DNA of 64,000 nucleotides from Nemertoderma westbladi (lineage: Eukaryota > Xenacoelomorpha > Nemertodermatida > Nemertodermatidae). Location: the NCBI GenBank assembly GCA_032718475.1, contig JAUCBJ010002721.1:1-64000 (forward strand). Direction: 5' to 3'. This document shows positions 1-51,238 of this stretch, piece by piece (the stretch's first letter is position 1; every line of letters starts with the position of its first letter). The notes under the pieces were generated by a model. The model searched no databases and was not told where the DNA came from. It saw only the letters and a program-made list of their open reading frames with translations. A program made the translations under genes and the position numbers.

Positions 1-129
1 ATATCCTTAGGTAAGCTGCTACACACAGAGCCTTGTATATCCTGTGGTAAGCTGCTACACACAGAGCCTTGAATATCTTTAGGTTAGCTACTACACACAG
101 AGCTTGTATATCCTTAGGTAAGCTGCTAC
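1..129. repeat. 37-bp minisatellite, left part
   Basis: Tandem units of about 36-37 bp share the core CTGCTACACACAGAGC followed by TTGTATATCC. The same array resumes at 4530, so the hAT-like element between them landed inside it. The array continues beyond the left edge of the window. Confidence 0.95.
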
Positions 130-1013
130 TAGTGTTGAGAACTGAATCAATTTTAACTAATTTCAGTTACAGTTTCAGTATTCAAAGTTTTGCATTTCAG
201 TTACAGTTACAGTTTCAGTATTCAAAGTTTTGCATTTCAGTTACAGTTACAGTTTCAGTATTACAAAGAGTAACATTTCAGTTACAGTTTCAGTATTACA
301 AAATTGAGCATTTCAGTTTCAGTTACAGTTTCAGTTACAATTTCAATATATATGATCTCACGTAGTAAGCAGTCATTGAATTAATGTAGTCTCATCGGGG
401 CGGGGTGCAGTGCAGTCACTCACCCAATGCGTCACTTGCCCAACAAAAATCAAACGAATCACTTGCCAAATAAAAAAAAAGATATCTGAAACTATAAATG
501 AGGCACTTTAATATATTACTGTAATATACGCTAATAATAATGTTCATTACGAAACGTCCTCTTTCTAGAGCTAATAGGTAGTTGTTGTAGGAAAGTTGGA
601 CCCACTCTATGGTAATATTTTGTAACTAATATACTGACAGTATGTAATGAAAGTGGCACGTCACAAGATCACACCAAAGGCACATTTTACTGTACATCTT
701 GTTTCAGTGCTTGTACAGTACTGTTATCATTTATTGTTTTGGTTATAAAAGCCATGCTTCTGAATCCTGCTCATTTTCCTTAATTCGTAATTTGTTTTAG
801 TATTAATATATTTATTGTTTTGGTTAGACCCACCTCGATATGCTGCTCCTTTCACTTTTAAGTTTAATTTTGTAATTTATAATGGTAAACTTGATCAAAA
901 TTTAATTTCCAGTGTGCCTCTAGTGTGATTGTGATATTAATAGTACCGGGTAACATTAATAATTCATAATGTAAAATATATATCCGTTAATATCCCTCTA
1001 CCATTAGGCCTAA

Positions 1014-3964
1014 ATTGGCTACTGGAACAGAAGACAGAGAAGAAAGAAGAACCAACCTGATGAAATGTAAAAGACACTAAAGATTGCTACAATGAACGCA
1101 CGCACGCTGAAAGCACAGAGCAAACAGGGTGACATGGTCGCTCTGGCAATGGAATATAACATCGACATCATCTGCATCCAAGAACATCGGATTTGTCATG
1201 AAGACACTGCCATGAAGTACAATGACATTGGAAATGGATGGACGTTAGTAACAAGCTCAGCAGTAAGAAACTCGGCCAATGCATCAATTGGCGGAGTAGG
1301 AATTCTGCTAAGCCCATTTGCACTTAAGACCCTAAACAACATCGAATCTATAAATTCCAGGGTTATGATCGCAACATTTGATGGGAATCCCAAGACAACA
1401 GTTATATGTTGCTACAGTCCAACCAATGCATCAGAGCCAGAACAAGCAGTCAAGTTTTATGAAGAACTGACTGGGCTTATTAAGGACATCCCGAAACACA
1501 ATGTTAAAGTCATTGCTGGTGACCTGAATGCGCAAATTGGCCCAGAAGACATCAAGGGTTACACCTATAACACCAGTTCTAACAGAAATGGGTACTTAAT
1601 TTTAGACCTAATGGAAGAATGTGAATTGATACCAACAAACAACACATTCGAAAAGAGTAAGGGGAAGCTGTGGACCTTTCAATACCCTAATGGAACCAAA
1701 GCACAACTGGATTACATCCTCATAAACAAAAAGTGGAGAAACAGCATGATCAACTGCGAGGCATACAGCTCGTTCAACCTAATTGGTTCGGACCACAGAA
1801 TTGTGACTGCAGAGATCAGACTCAGTTTGAGAGCCAGCAAACCCAGGACAAGCAAGCAAATCAACTATGACTGGGAGAAACTCAGAACTGACAATGCTGT
1901 AAAGGATGCTTATACAGTAGAAGTTCAAAACCGCTTTGAAGCACTTCAGTCAATGGATGAAGACCAATCCACCGATTCAATATACCAGAATATAATAACA
2001 GCCCACAAGGAATCAGCTAAGAGGCATATCCCCCAGAAACCTAAACGAAAACAGTATGTGCCATGGCAAAACTCTGAGGTTACTTGTAAGAGAGAAGATC
2101 TTAAGATAGCCTACAAAGTTAAAACCGAACAACCAACAACCGAAAACATTATCAAGGTTGAGAAAGCTAAGGACGATCTTAAATTGGCCTACAACATCAG
2201 CCAGGAAAAGTACATACAGGATAAAACTGAAGCAATTACAACTGCTCACATACAGCAACAATCAAGACTTACCTGGCAAACTGTAAATGAGGTATCTGGT
2301 CGGAAAAGTTGTGCAAAGGGGCGCCTCAAAGCCGATAGTCCTGAAGAACGTGTTGGGAAGTGGAAAAATCACTTCAGCAACTTGCTTGGGCAGCCACCAA
2401 ACATTGAGGTCAGCCCTACAAGGAAAATATATGACAAGACACTACCTATAGAAACAGGGGACTTCACACCTGCCGAACTCCAAAGAAGCATTAAAAGCAT
2501 GTCCAATAATAAAGCGAGTGGATTAGATGAAATCCCAGCGGAGGTATGGAAAACCGGAGTGCTAAATAGACCATTATTGAATGTTTGCAACCGGATGTTA
2601 AAAGGGGAAAAGCCACCACCAATTTGGACTAAAGGTCAACTATAAAGCCTCTCCCCAAGAAAGGAGACCTCGGCATACCAACAAACTATCGTGGGATCTG
2701 TCTGCTTGTGGTCGCTGCAAAAATATACAATAAAATGATTCTATATAGGATTAGGCCTCACATAGAGAAACTACTGCGTAAGAGCCAAAACGGATTTCGA
2801 CCAAGTAGATCAACAATAGCTCAGATACTTGCACTACGGAGACTGATTGAAGGAATTAAGTCAAAGAATCTCCCCGCAGTCATGACTTTTGTGGACTTCA
2901 AGAAGGCATTCGACTCCATCCATAGAGGTAAAATGCTTGAAATCCTAAGAGCTTATGGAATACCAGAAGTAATTGTTGCTGGCATTGGATTGTTATATTG
3001 TGACACAGAAGCGCAGGTACTCTCACCAGATGGTGAAACTGAGTTTTTCTCAATGCTGGCTGGCGTACTGCAAGGTGACACATTAGCACCATTACTATTT
3101 GTAATTGTGCTGGATTACGCAATGAGGACGGCCACAAAGGGTGAAGATCTGGGATTCACACTTCAAGAACGCAGAAGTAGTAGATATCCGGCAACTACAG
3201 TCACAGACACCGACTTTGCGGATGACATCGCCCTGCTCTCTAATACGCTAGCAGATGCACAGCTACTACTAAATAAAGTGGAGAGGGCTGCTAAAGAGGT
3301 TGGATTGCATATAAATGCTACCAAGACCGAATTCATGACCTTTAATGTTGATGGAAACTTGACAACCATTGATAATAATCAACTAAGGAAGGTCGATGAC
3401 TTCCAGTACCTTGGATCATGGATAGAGAGCAGCAAAAAGGACATAGAAGTTAGGAAAGCAAAGGCTTGGGTAGCTCTATCAAAAATGAATACCATCTGGA
3501 AATCAGATCTCTCCAGGCACCTGAAGACTAAGTTCTTTCGAGCCACAGTGGAAAGTGTATTTTTATACGGGGGTGAAACCTGGACACTGACTAAATCACT
3601 TGAACAACGAATTGATGGTTGCTACACAAGACTACTAAGGGCAGCCCTAAACATCAGCTGGAGACAACACATGACAAACGCCGAGCTTTATGGTACAATA
3701 CCACCTGTATCAACCACCCTCCGTGAACGCAGATTAAGATTCAGTGGGCACTGCTGGCGAAGTAAAGACGAGGTCATACCAGATCTACTTCTCTGGCAAC
3801 CAACTCATGGAAAGCGTAGTCGTGGACGACCTGCCATAACATATGTAGATCAACTTGAAAGGGATACTGAACTTAGGAGAAACGAAATTGCGACAACTAT
3901 GGAGAATCGGGAAGCCTGGAAGGATCTCATTTCCACTGTCCGAGCTCGCTCGACCTAGTAGTAG
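1014..3964 (+). mobile_element. RTE-like non-LTR retrotransposon, near full length
   Basis: A perfect 15-bp target duplication TACCATTAGGCCTAA flanks the element (999-1013 and 3965-3979), giving 2951 bp. The coding region begins about 80 bp inside, and the stop codon TAG runs directly into a short TAG-repeat tail. There is therefore essentially no 3' UTR, as is common in RTE-type elements. The insertion lies within the hAT-like element and is younger than it. Confidence 0.88.
1092..3958 (+). pseudogene. LINE endonuclease-reverse transcriptase, frameshifted
   Basis: Two frames make one LINE polyprotein of about 955 residues. 1092-2645 gives an AP-like endonuclease (QEHRI near residue 36, GDLNAQIG near 142, SDHRIV near 235) and the start of the RT region. 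From 2642 another frame continues with KPLPKKGD, then NGFRPSRST, FVDFKKAFDS, GVLQGDTLAP and FADDIALL, the RT fingers and palm, and ends with a GHCWR..GKRSRGRP-type C-terminus. The shift lies near 2636-2642 and is consistent with loss of one base; otherwise the frame is intact. A stop at 1068-1070 precedes the ATG in frame, so 1092 is the first available start. No RNase H domain is seen, which fits the RTE clade, but clade assignment is by pattern only. Confidence 0.88.
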
Positions 3965-4529
3965 TACCATTAGGCCTAACTTTTCTTTGTTTATCTAAAA
4001 CATTTACATTTAATATGAAGAGAAAGTGGTGATAAGGCTGATAATAGTCTAATAGTTGAGACAGATAAACATGGACTATATGCTACTGTAGATCTTCGTT
4101 CACTACTTGACTCGCCAAATAAATTACATTTGAGCTAAGTGGACAATAGGTCTTTTTTTATTGTGTAATATGATGGTTTTGTTCAGAAATGGAAAAAATG
4201 AGATTGTTTTTTATAACAATGTTTTAAAAATGATAGCTATGGTAACCACTGTTATTCATTTATTAAACTATACTCTATACTATTACAATACTGTTTTAAA
4301 TGCTCATTCATGTTAATTGTGTGATTGAGAACTGAATCGGATTTTGTTAATTTCAGTTTCAGTTACAGTTACAGTATTCAAAATTCGTAATTACAGTTTC
4401 AGTTACAGTTACAGTATTCAAAATTCGCAATTGCAGTTACAGTTATAGTTACAGTATCAAAAAAATCATCAAAATCATTCAGTTACAGTTGCAGTTACAG
4501 TATAATTACAGTTACAGTTCTCAACACTA

Positions 4530-5320
4530 GCTGCTACACACAGAGCCTTGTATATCCTGTGGTAAGCTGCTACACACAGAGCCTTGTATATCCTGTGGTA
4601 AGCTGCTACACACAGAGCCTTGTATATCCTGTGGTAAGCTGCTACACACAGAGCCTTGAATATCTTTAGGTCAGCTACTACAACACACAGGGCTTGTATA
4701 TCCTTAGGTAAGCTGCTACACACAGAGCGTTGTATATCCTTAGGTAAGTTTATACACACAGAGCCTTGTATATCCTTAGGTAAGTTGATACACACAGAGC
4801 CTTGTATATCCTTAGGTTAGCTGCTACACACAGAGCCTTGTATATCCTTAGGTAAGCTGCTCCTGCTACACACAGAGCCTTGTATATCCTGTGGTAAGCT
4901 GCTACACACAGAGCCTTGTATATCCTGTGGTAAGCTGCTACACACAGAGCCTTGAATATCTTTAGGTCAGCTACTACACACAGAGCTTGTATATCCTTAG
5001 GTAAGCTGCTACACACAGAGCGTTGTATATCCTTAGGTAAGTTTATACACACAGAGCCTTGTATATCCTTAGGTTAGCTGCTACACACAGAGCCTTGTAT
5101 ATCCTGTGGTAAGCTGCTACACACAGAGCCTTGAATATCTTTAGGTCAGCTACTACACACAGAGCTTGTATATCCTTAGGTAAGCTGCTACACACAGAGC
5201 GTTGTATATCCTTAGGTAAGTTTATACACACAGAGCCTTGTATATCCTTAGGTAAGCTGCTACACACAGCCTTGTATATCTTTAGGTTGGCTGCTACACA
5301 CAGGGCTTTGTATATCCTTA
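4530..5320. repeat. 37-bp minisatellite, right part
   Basis: About 20 units of the same repeat as at 1-129, with subtypes differing in CTTAGG, CTGTGG or TTTAGG after TATATC. It ends about 120 bp before the first recognisable PPP4R4 exon. Reading frames across it are only shadows of the repeat. Confidence 0.95.
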
Positions 5321-5441
5321 TCTATGTAAGTTGTTTGACTGCATTATCTAGTATCACCCTGTGAAGCAGTCAAAAACCACCCATATCCTCTGTTGCGATC
5401 TCCAATTATCGGCTGCCAGTTTTGCTACTTTACATTTGCAG

Positions 5442-46011
<40,570 letters not shown>

Positions 46012-46396
46012 ATCGCAATAAGTTTGTCAGTCGGAACTTGTGGCGTCGCAATACGAAGCAATGACCAGATTATTGTAGGGGAGCAGTTGTTAATGAGATC
46101 AAGCTACTTACTATACACAAACAGCCATGGAAGGCGGCAATAATTATAGTTGTTTGGACTGAGAATACAATGTGTGACTCATTAGTTCCGATTTAATGAA
46201 CTGAACAAAAAAAAAATTTATTTTAGTTTGTAACTTTTGTTCATTTCGCCAATTTATTACTTAGTGCTGTACTTTTATTCCAATAATTTAGAATTTGGTT
46301 TGTAAATATATGGCTAGTTAGATTTACCTTTGTAAATAATGTATATATTTGTACAGACTGTATATATTGATGAATTAATTATTTACTTCCCTTTGT

Positions 46397-46402
46397 AATA
46401 AA
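46397..46402 (+). terminator. Likely PPP4R4 polyadenylation signal
   Basis: AATAAA about 390 bases after the PPP4R4 stop and just before the long-TIR element begins. Other weaker signals are nearby in this AT-rich stretch. Confidence 0.45.
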
Positions 46403-46470
46403 TATGTAGACTTAATTTATTACTTATTTACCTTCGGTATACATTATTTTAGATTTATAGTAAATAAATT

Positions 46471-48093
46471 CACCATGACCCGTAATATTGTGTCATTATC
46501 TGATGACACGGATCCCCCCCCCCCCAAATTTTTCTACAAATCTTTATCATATTGTTTGAAATTTGAAACACAATTAGTTCAACTCACCGTGGTTGTTACC
46601 ATGAAGCCGGAATTTTCGATTTAGCCTTTAAATTTTATTTATAAGCGTTTTAAAAAAGTGTCTTTTGCGAAATCGCACCCTCTGTATCATTGCCATTCTT
46701 CACATTAGTCGTAATTTTTTCATATCAATAGAAAGCTTGCGTTGCAAGGATTCCAAATATGTAACAATATCTGAATTTCGTTGAGAAACAGCTGAGAAAT
46801 AGGCGTTCAAAGATTGCAAGAATTATTGTTCGCTGCGGGCCATTTATTCTATTTAATAAATACACAAAATTCTAGAACGTGTTATTTATTTTATGAGTTG
46901 ATTGAAGGGTTTGCGTCCATAATTATTTGATGAGATTGCTTGTTGATAACATAATATAGCCACGGTGCCCTAGTGCAACTGCTGCATCTCATACTTATAA
47001 AACGGAAAACATAATTATTTTTGACTCATTCCATTATTTTAACTTATTCTATCTGACTGTTGATAATTACTTTATTTAAAAAATAAAAACAAAAAGCATT
47101 TATTAAAAAAAACATGACAATATATTCAAAAGCTAAAACCAAAAACTAAAAGCCAAAAGGGGGCGGGGGAATAAGAGTTATAAGGGGGAGGGGAGATGGG
47201 ATAGAGGGAGTGGGGAACGCAAGTGGAGGAGCCTAGGAGACGAGATCCAACAGACCCTCGTCCGTGGACCTAATCGATCCTAAGATCGAAGCGGCATTGC
47301 CGATCTGAATGGCAATGAGGAGCCTCTGTAGGAGGAATCGGTGCGACCGCGGCTCGTTGGTGACACTACGTATACGGTCGCCGATCTCCTTCAGGAAACT
47401 GCGAGTGGAAGAACCCGGACAGCCGTAGGTCTCATTGCTGACTCATCACTGCTTTTATGAGTTGGTAGGTAACAGCGGAATGCCTATACGATATCTATAT
47501 TGCATAGCTAATCATACATAAACAAATTTTTGTCAATTGTTGGTGTATAATTACTGTAAAAAATTTACGTTAAAAATTAACATTAAAGAAATTCAAATTT
47601 AAAATCAACATTTCAACAATCATATTTCATACAGTAATTATTAAATGAAAAAATTAAATTAAATAAATAATAAACAAATTGTTCCAGAATTTTGTGTATT
47701 TATTAAATAGAATAAATGGCCTGCAGTGAACAATAATTCTTGCATTCTTTGAGTGCCTATTTCTCAGCTGTTTCTCAACGAAATTCAGATATTGTTACAT
47801 ATTTGGAATCCTTGCAACGCAAGCTTTCTATTGATGTGAAAAAATTACGACTAAAGTGAAGAATGGCAATGATACAGAGGGTGCGATTTCGCAAAAGACA
47901 CTTTTTTAAAACGCTTATAAATAAAATTTAAAGGCGAAATCGAAAATTCCGGCTTCATGGTAACAACCACGGTGAGTTGAACTAGTTGTGTTTCAAATTT
48001 CAAACAATATGATAAAGATTTGTAGAAAAAATTGGGGGGGGGGGGGGGGGGGGGTCCGTGTCATCAGATGACACTATATTACGGGTCATGGTG
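46471..48093. mobile_element. Element with about 410-bp terminal inverted repeats
   Basis: The left arm 46471-46878 and right arm 47683-48093 are inverted copies at roughly 95% identity. Both begin CACCATGACCCGTAATAT and contain the small palindrome GTGTCATC.GATGACAC followed by a C/G-run. The 800-bp middle includes a GC-rich segment (47150-47450) coding on the minus strand. No clear target duplication; the superfamily is undetermined. Confidence 0.85.
47233..47436 (-). pseudogene. Unknown ORF remnant within long-TIR element
   Basis: About 68 codons open from an upstream stop to TAG at 47233-47235, including SFLKEIGDRIRSV, RSHRFLLQRLLIAIQIGNAA and ILGSI. It looks like the conserved C-terminal end of a mobile-element protein, but I cannot name the family. 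Its composition is distinctly GC-rich against the AT-rich arms. Confidence 0.4.
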
Positions 48094-48395
48094 TAATACG
48101 ACAATATTATTAATTAATTATAATTGGAAATAGCTCGGGTAGTGACTTATTTTATATTTTTTAATTCATTGTCGACTCTCGGATTGTTAAAAGACCTTAC
48201 CAGACCACATCTAGTTATGTTTCGCGCCAACCAATCACGATGCTAATCTTAGTACGCCGGGAGTGCCATTACGTTCTACCTCGCTTTTATTCCTATCATT
48301 TTATTAATTTTATTTAGCGTCCTTCTTTCCTATTCCTTTCCTAGTTGTACAGGGGGGGGGGGGGTCAGCAATAAGTTGAGGAACACACTCAGAAA

Positions 48396-48530
48396 CATTG
48401 CGAAACAAAAGTTCATGTGTGTCTATGTCTGGAAATGTATTAGGGAAAGACCAAGTCGGCAACTTCCCTGACCACTGTCCGATACTGGCTAACATACATA
48501 TCCCAAATGACGTGTTACGGACTCACCATG
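48396..48530 (+). pseudogene. LINE endonuclease relic
   Basis: A plus-strand frame reads SMSGNVLGKDQVGNFPDHCPILANIHI; the PDHCPI motif corresponds to the SDHCPI end of non-LTR endonucleases. Very short, preceded by a G-run. The rest of 48094-50865 contains only SINE pieces and AT-rich sequence. Confidence 0.35.
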
Positions 48531-48887
48531 CGGTAGGTTAGGTAGAATCATTCTGCTTTATACATTATTCACTATGTAAACTGAAAGTATTCAGCTCCTT
48601 TTAGTCTGACAATTGTCCATCGACAGTACATTCGAACGTATTCATTCATACATCATCCTACTGTACGACATTCTTCATTGCGCCCGTTTAATCCTGTCTC
48701 TTACGCCTAATACTCACATTTCTGGGCCGAAAGGGCCAAACGGCATATATCACGGATGACAGAAGTTACTGACCAAGATGGTATAGTATGATACACTCGA
48801 AGTTCGCCAAGATTTCATGAAACGAGTGAGCGAATGATGGATTGTGATACAAAAAAATCGTCCGTTAGGCCAGGGATTACCCACAAA

Positions 48888-48965
48888 GTCTCAATAATTA
48901 TTTCCAGTGCGGTCCCCCAAGACCTATTATACTCCCCAGAGGAAACTCAGTACTCATTTAGCTAC
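48888..48965 (-). mobile_element. SINE tail fragment
   Basis: TTTCCAGTGCGGTCCC followed by an AAACTC..GTACTCATTTAGCTA stretch matches, on the minus strand, the 3' part of the SINE copies at 51885-52090 and 56196-56325. Confidence 0.6.
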
Positions 48966-50865
48966 CATTTAGTTACCAGTGTACAATATTAATTCGCAGT
49001 AATTTCAACCTACCACCATGTTAATAAAAAGTTTGTGATATAAATGTAGTTAGTTAATACCTTAAACGTATAATGGTAAAAAAAAGAGATTTAAAATACA
49101 GACATATCAATATTTAACAAAGCATAAATTATTACAATAATAATATAATATAAGTTTAGTTCGAATGGTTAGTTGTTGTTTGTTGGCTAATATAATAATA
49201 CTTAATATAAATTAAATTATCGCTAAAACTAACTCATTTATTTATACGACAAACAGCCAGGCAATGGCGGGAAATTTAAAATTAATAGCCTTTTTTTAAG
49301 AATGTAACGCTACAATAATTAGTTTCAATATTAGTTTCAATGGGAGCACGTTTAATATTATCTGTTCATCTGCATCAATGGAGCCCCTCAACAGGGTAGC
49401 TATTGTACCTCGCTGGTTGTCAACCAATCGCGATTGAGTGCCGATTGAGATAACCAATCAGGATTTAACAATCAGGCTTCATCCGATCACGATTCTTTTA
49501 GAATATCTCCTGGATCTTGTACAATGTTACGCCTCAATGTTCTTCTTGATTCTAGAATAAATTGTAATAATTATTTCGATAATATTGTAAAGTTAAAATT
49601 AAATCGCATTCAATATTATCTTCTTTCTTTTTAAGCAACCGCACCAGGAAGGCTACATGATTCCATAATGCCAAGTCGTAATCTAAGAAATTCCACTAAA
49701 TTTCATAGATTGCTGCGAAGTAGGTTTCAGATACATGACAGTTAAAAAATTATAAAGACCTATACAATAGCTTACCAGGCTCGGGAGCTCATCAAAAATA
49801 TTGACTTACACGTTGGTGGGGCCTTCGCGCAGCACGAGGCGGGGTTATGAGATGCATATTACAATTGAGCGATTCTATCACAAAATCGGTATTTAATAAA
49901 TTCAACCAAACCGCCAAAAAATTTAATAATAGTTTAAAGTTTCTCCCCATCAACCCCCCTCTTGATGCTGCCCAACCCAAAGCCGCACAGAGGATTGATG
50001 ACAGGCAGGTTTTGACAGATAATTTTTTTTAAGTAAGATATTTCAGCGGAGGCGACACAATTTGTAAGAAATATTAAAACTTATTTTATGATGATGTAGT
50101 ATTGATACTGAAATATCATTAAATTAATTGACCATGTCAATCCCACAACGAAATTACTTGGCTAATTATAAAGAGTAATTACCATTAAATACACAAGCCA
50201 ATAATTTTGCGAAATAAACAATAAGCACAAGGTGTCTGGCAAAAAGGTGTCTGGCTCCTTTCGCTGCCTGTAATTACTCCCCACCCCACCCCACCCCGAG
50301 CTATTACTCAAATATTTGAGTTGGGATAGCATAGGCAATAGCAAGAACGTCATGGAATAATCCATACATACTTATATGGGGAGATGGAAGTAGCTGAGCT
50401 GGCGAGAAGCATTTTAATAAGTTAATAATGTTTAGATCAATTAAAACCACATTTCCTAAAGCAAATCACTTGAACTAATTAAAAACTATAATGGAATTGG
50501 ATTTGGAGATTACAGCTGTGTAATTTTTAAGTATAATTATTTAAATCTTATATCTTATCCTAATTATAATTACTTTCCATGAAAGGTCAGGCTGAAGATG
50601 CTGTTTTTTACCGTAATCAACTTAATTAACTAATTAACTGCTTTTATCTTAGCTTCTCGAAGGCCACACGTAAATTCTACTTGGAAAATATACAAATTTT
50701 TGCCGAACAACATGTGTTATGTGTACCAAGTTTGGTTAGATTTATCGAAGATTGGCTGAGTTATTAACGTTCAAATATTGGACGCGACAGAACAACAGAC
50801 ACACTTTGCTTACTTTCGTGGCTCGCCTCACAAGAAGAAAAACAAGCGTTAGACTTCCCAGTTCA

Positions 50866-50995
50866 CTATAACCTATCGCATACCGGTACCAGTAACCAGT
50901 AGCAACAGTGTAAGACCTCCCAGTTCACTATAACCTATCGCATACCGGTACCAGTTAACCAGTAGCAACAGTGTTAGACTGCCCAGTTCACTAAC
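50866..50995. repeat. 62-bp repeat derived from the end of an SMOC-like exon
   Basis: Two full copies and a partial copy of CCCAGTTCACTATAACCTAT with CGCATACCGGTACCAGT, running into the last codons of the exon at 50991-51238. On the minus strand each copy repeats the exon end TATGCGATAG plus the following GTTA. Confidence 0.9.
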
Positions 50996-51238
50996 CTATC
51001 GCATACCAGTAACATTTTGACCATTCTTCGTGCGTTATAACATTGTTCCCATCCATGTCGCAGTAGCTAGTGAACCCCCTGGCACACTTCCTAGGTGTCA
51101 GTGTATTCGCAATCTCTCTTTTTAACATTTTGGTTTCTTTACGACTCAGGATTCCATCATTGTCTGTGTCCAACGAATGGAACTTCCAAAGACTTCCGGC
51201 TTCAAATTCCAGCCTAATTTCTGTCGCACTGTAAAATA
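50991..51238 (-). CDS. SMOC: SMOC-like exon: EC domain with EF-hands
   Basis: Acceptor TTTTACAG. It encodes ATEIRLEFEAGSLWKFHSLD, the EF-hand loop DTDNDGILSRKE, the paired cysteines of CARGFTSYC and a second loop DMDGNNVITHEE, then CYWYAIG and TAG. Acidic residues at positions 1, 3, 5 and 12 of both loops are intact, so calcium binding is likely. Confidence 0.88.

Larger units (their letters stand above)
130..4529. mobile_element. hAT-like DNA element carrying a LINE insertion
   Basis: The ends are perfect 15-bp terminal inverted repeats, TAGTGTTGAGAACTG at 130-144 and its reverse complement at 4515-4529. They are flanked by a perfect 8-bp duplication GCTGCTAC at 122-129 and 4530-4537. An 8-bp duplication with a TAGTG-type terminus is the hAT superfamily signature. 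Just inside both ends lie subterminal arrays of TTACAG/TTTCAG hexamers (about 160-350 and 4345-4515), which may be transposase-binding sites. No transposase reading frame is visible, so the copy is non-autonomous. An RTE-like LINE with its own target duplication occupies the middle. Remaining interior sequence (about 360-998 and 3980-4340) is AT-rich with no gene seen. Confidence 0.85.

Noticed and set aside
69-365. 98-codon frame rich in Phe, Ser and Gln
   Set aside because: It is a translation of the hAT subterminal TTACAG/TTTCAG repeats.
4475-5267. Several minus-strand frames with ICTRIYKALCVAA-type repeats
   Set aside because: Shadows of the 37-bp minisatellite; no start context or splice support.
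48310-48495. 61-codon minus-strand frame with LPTWSFPNTF
   Set aside because: The plus strand of the same region gives a PDHCPI endonuclease-like motif, a better explanation; neither is a host gene.
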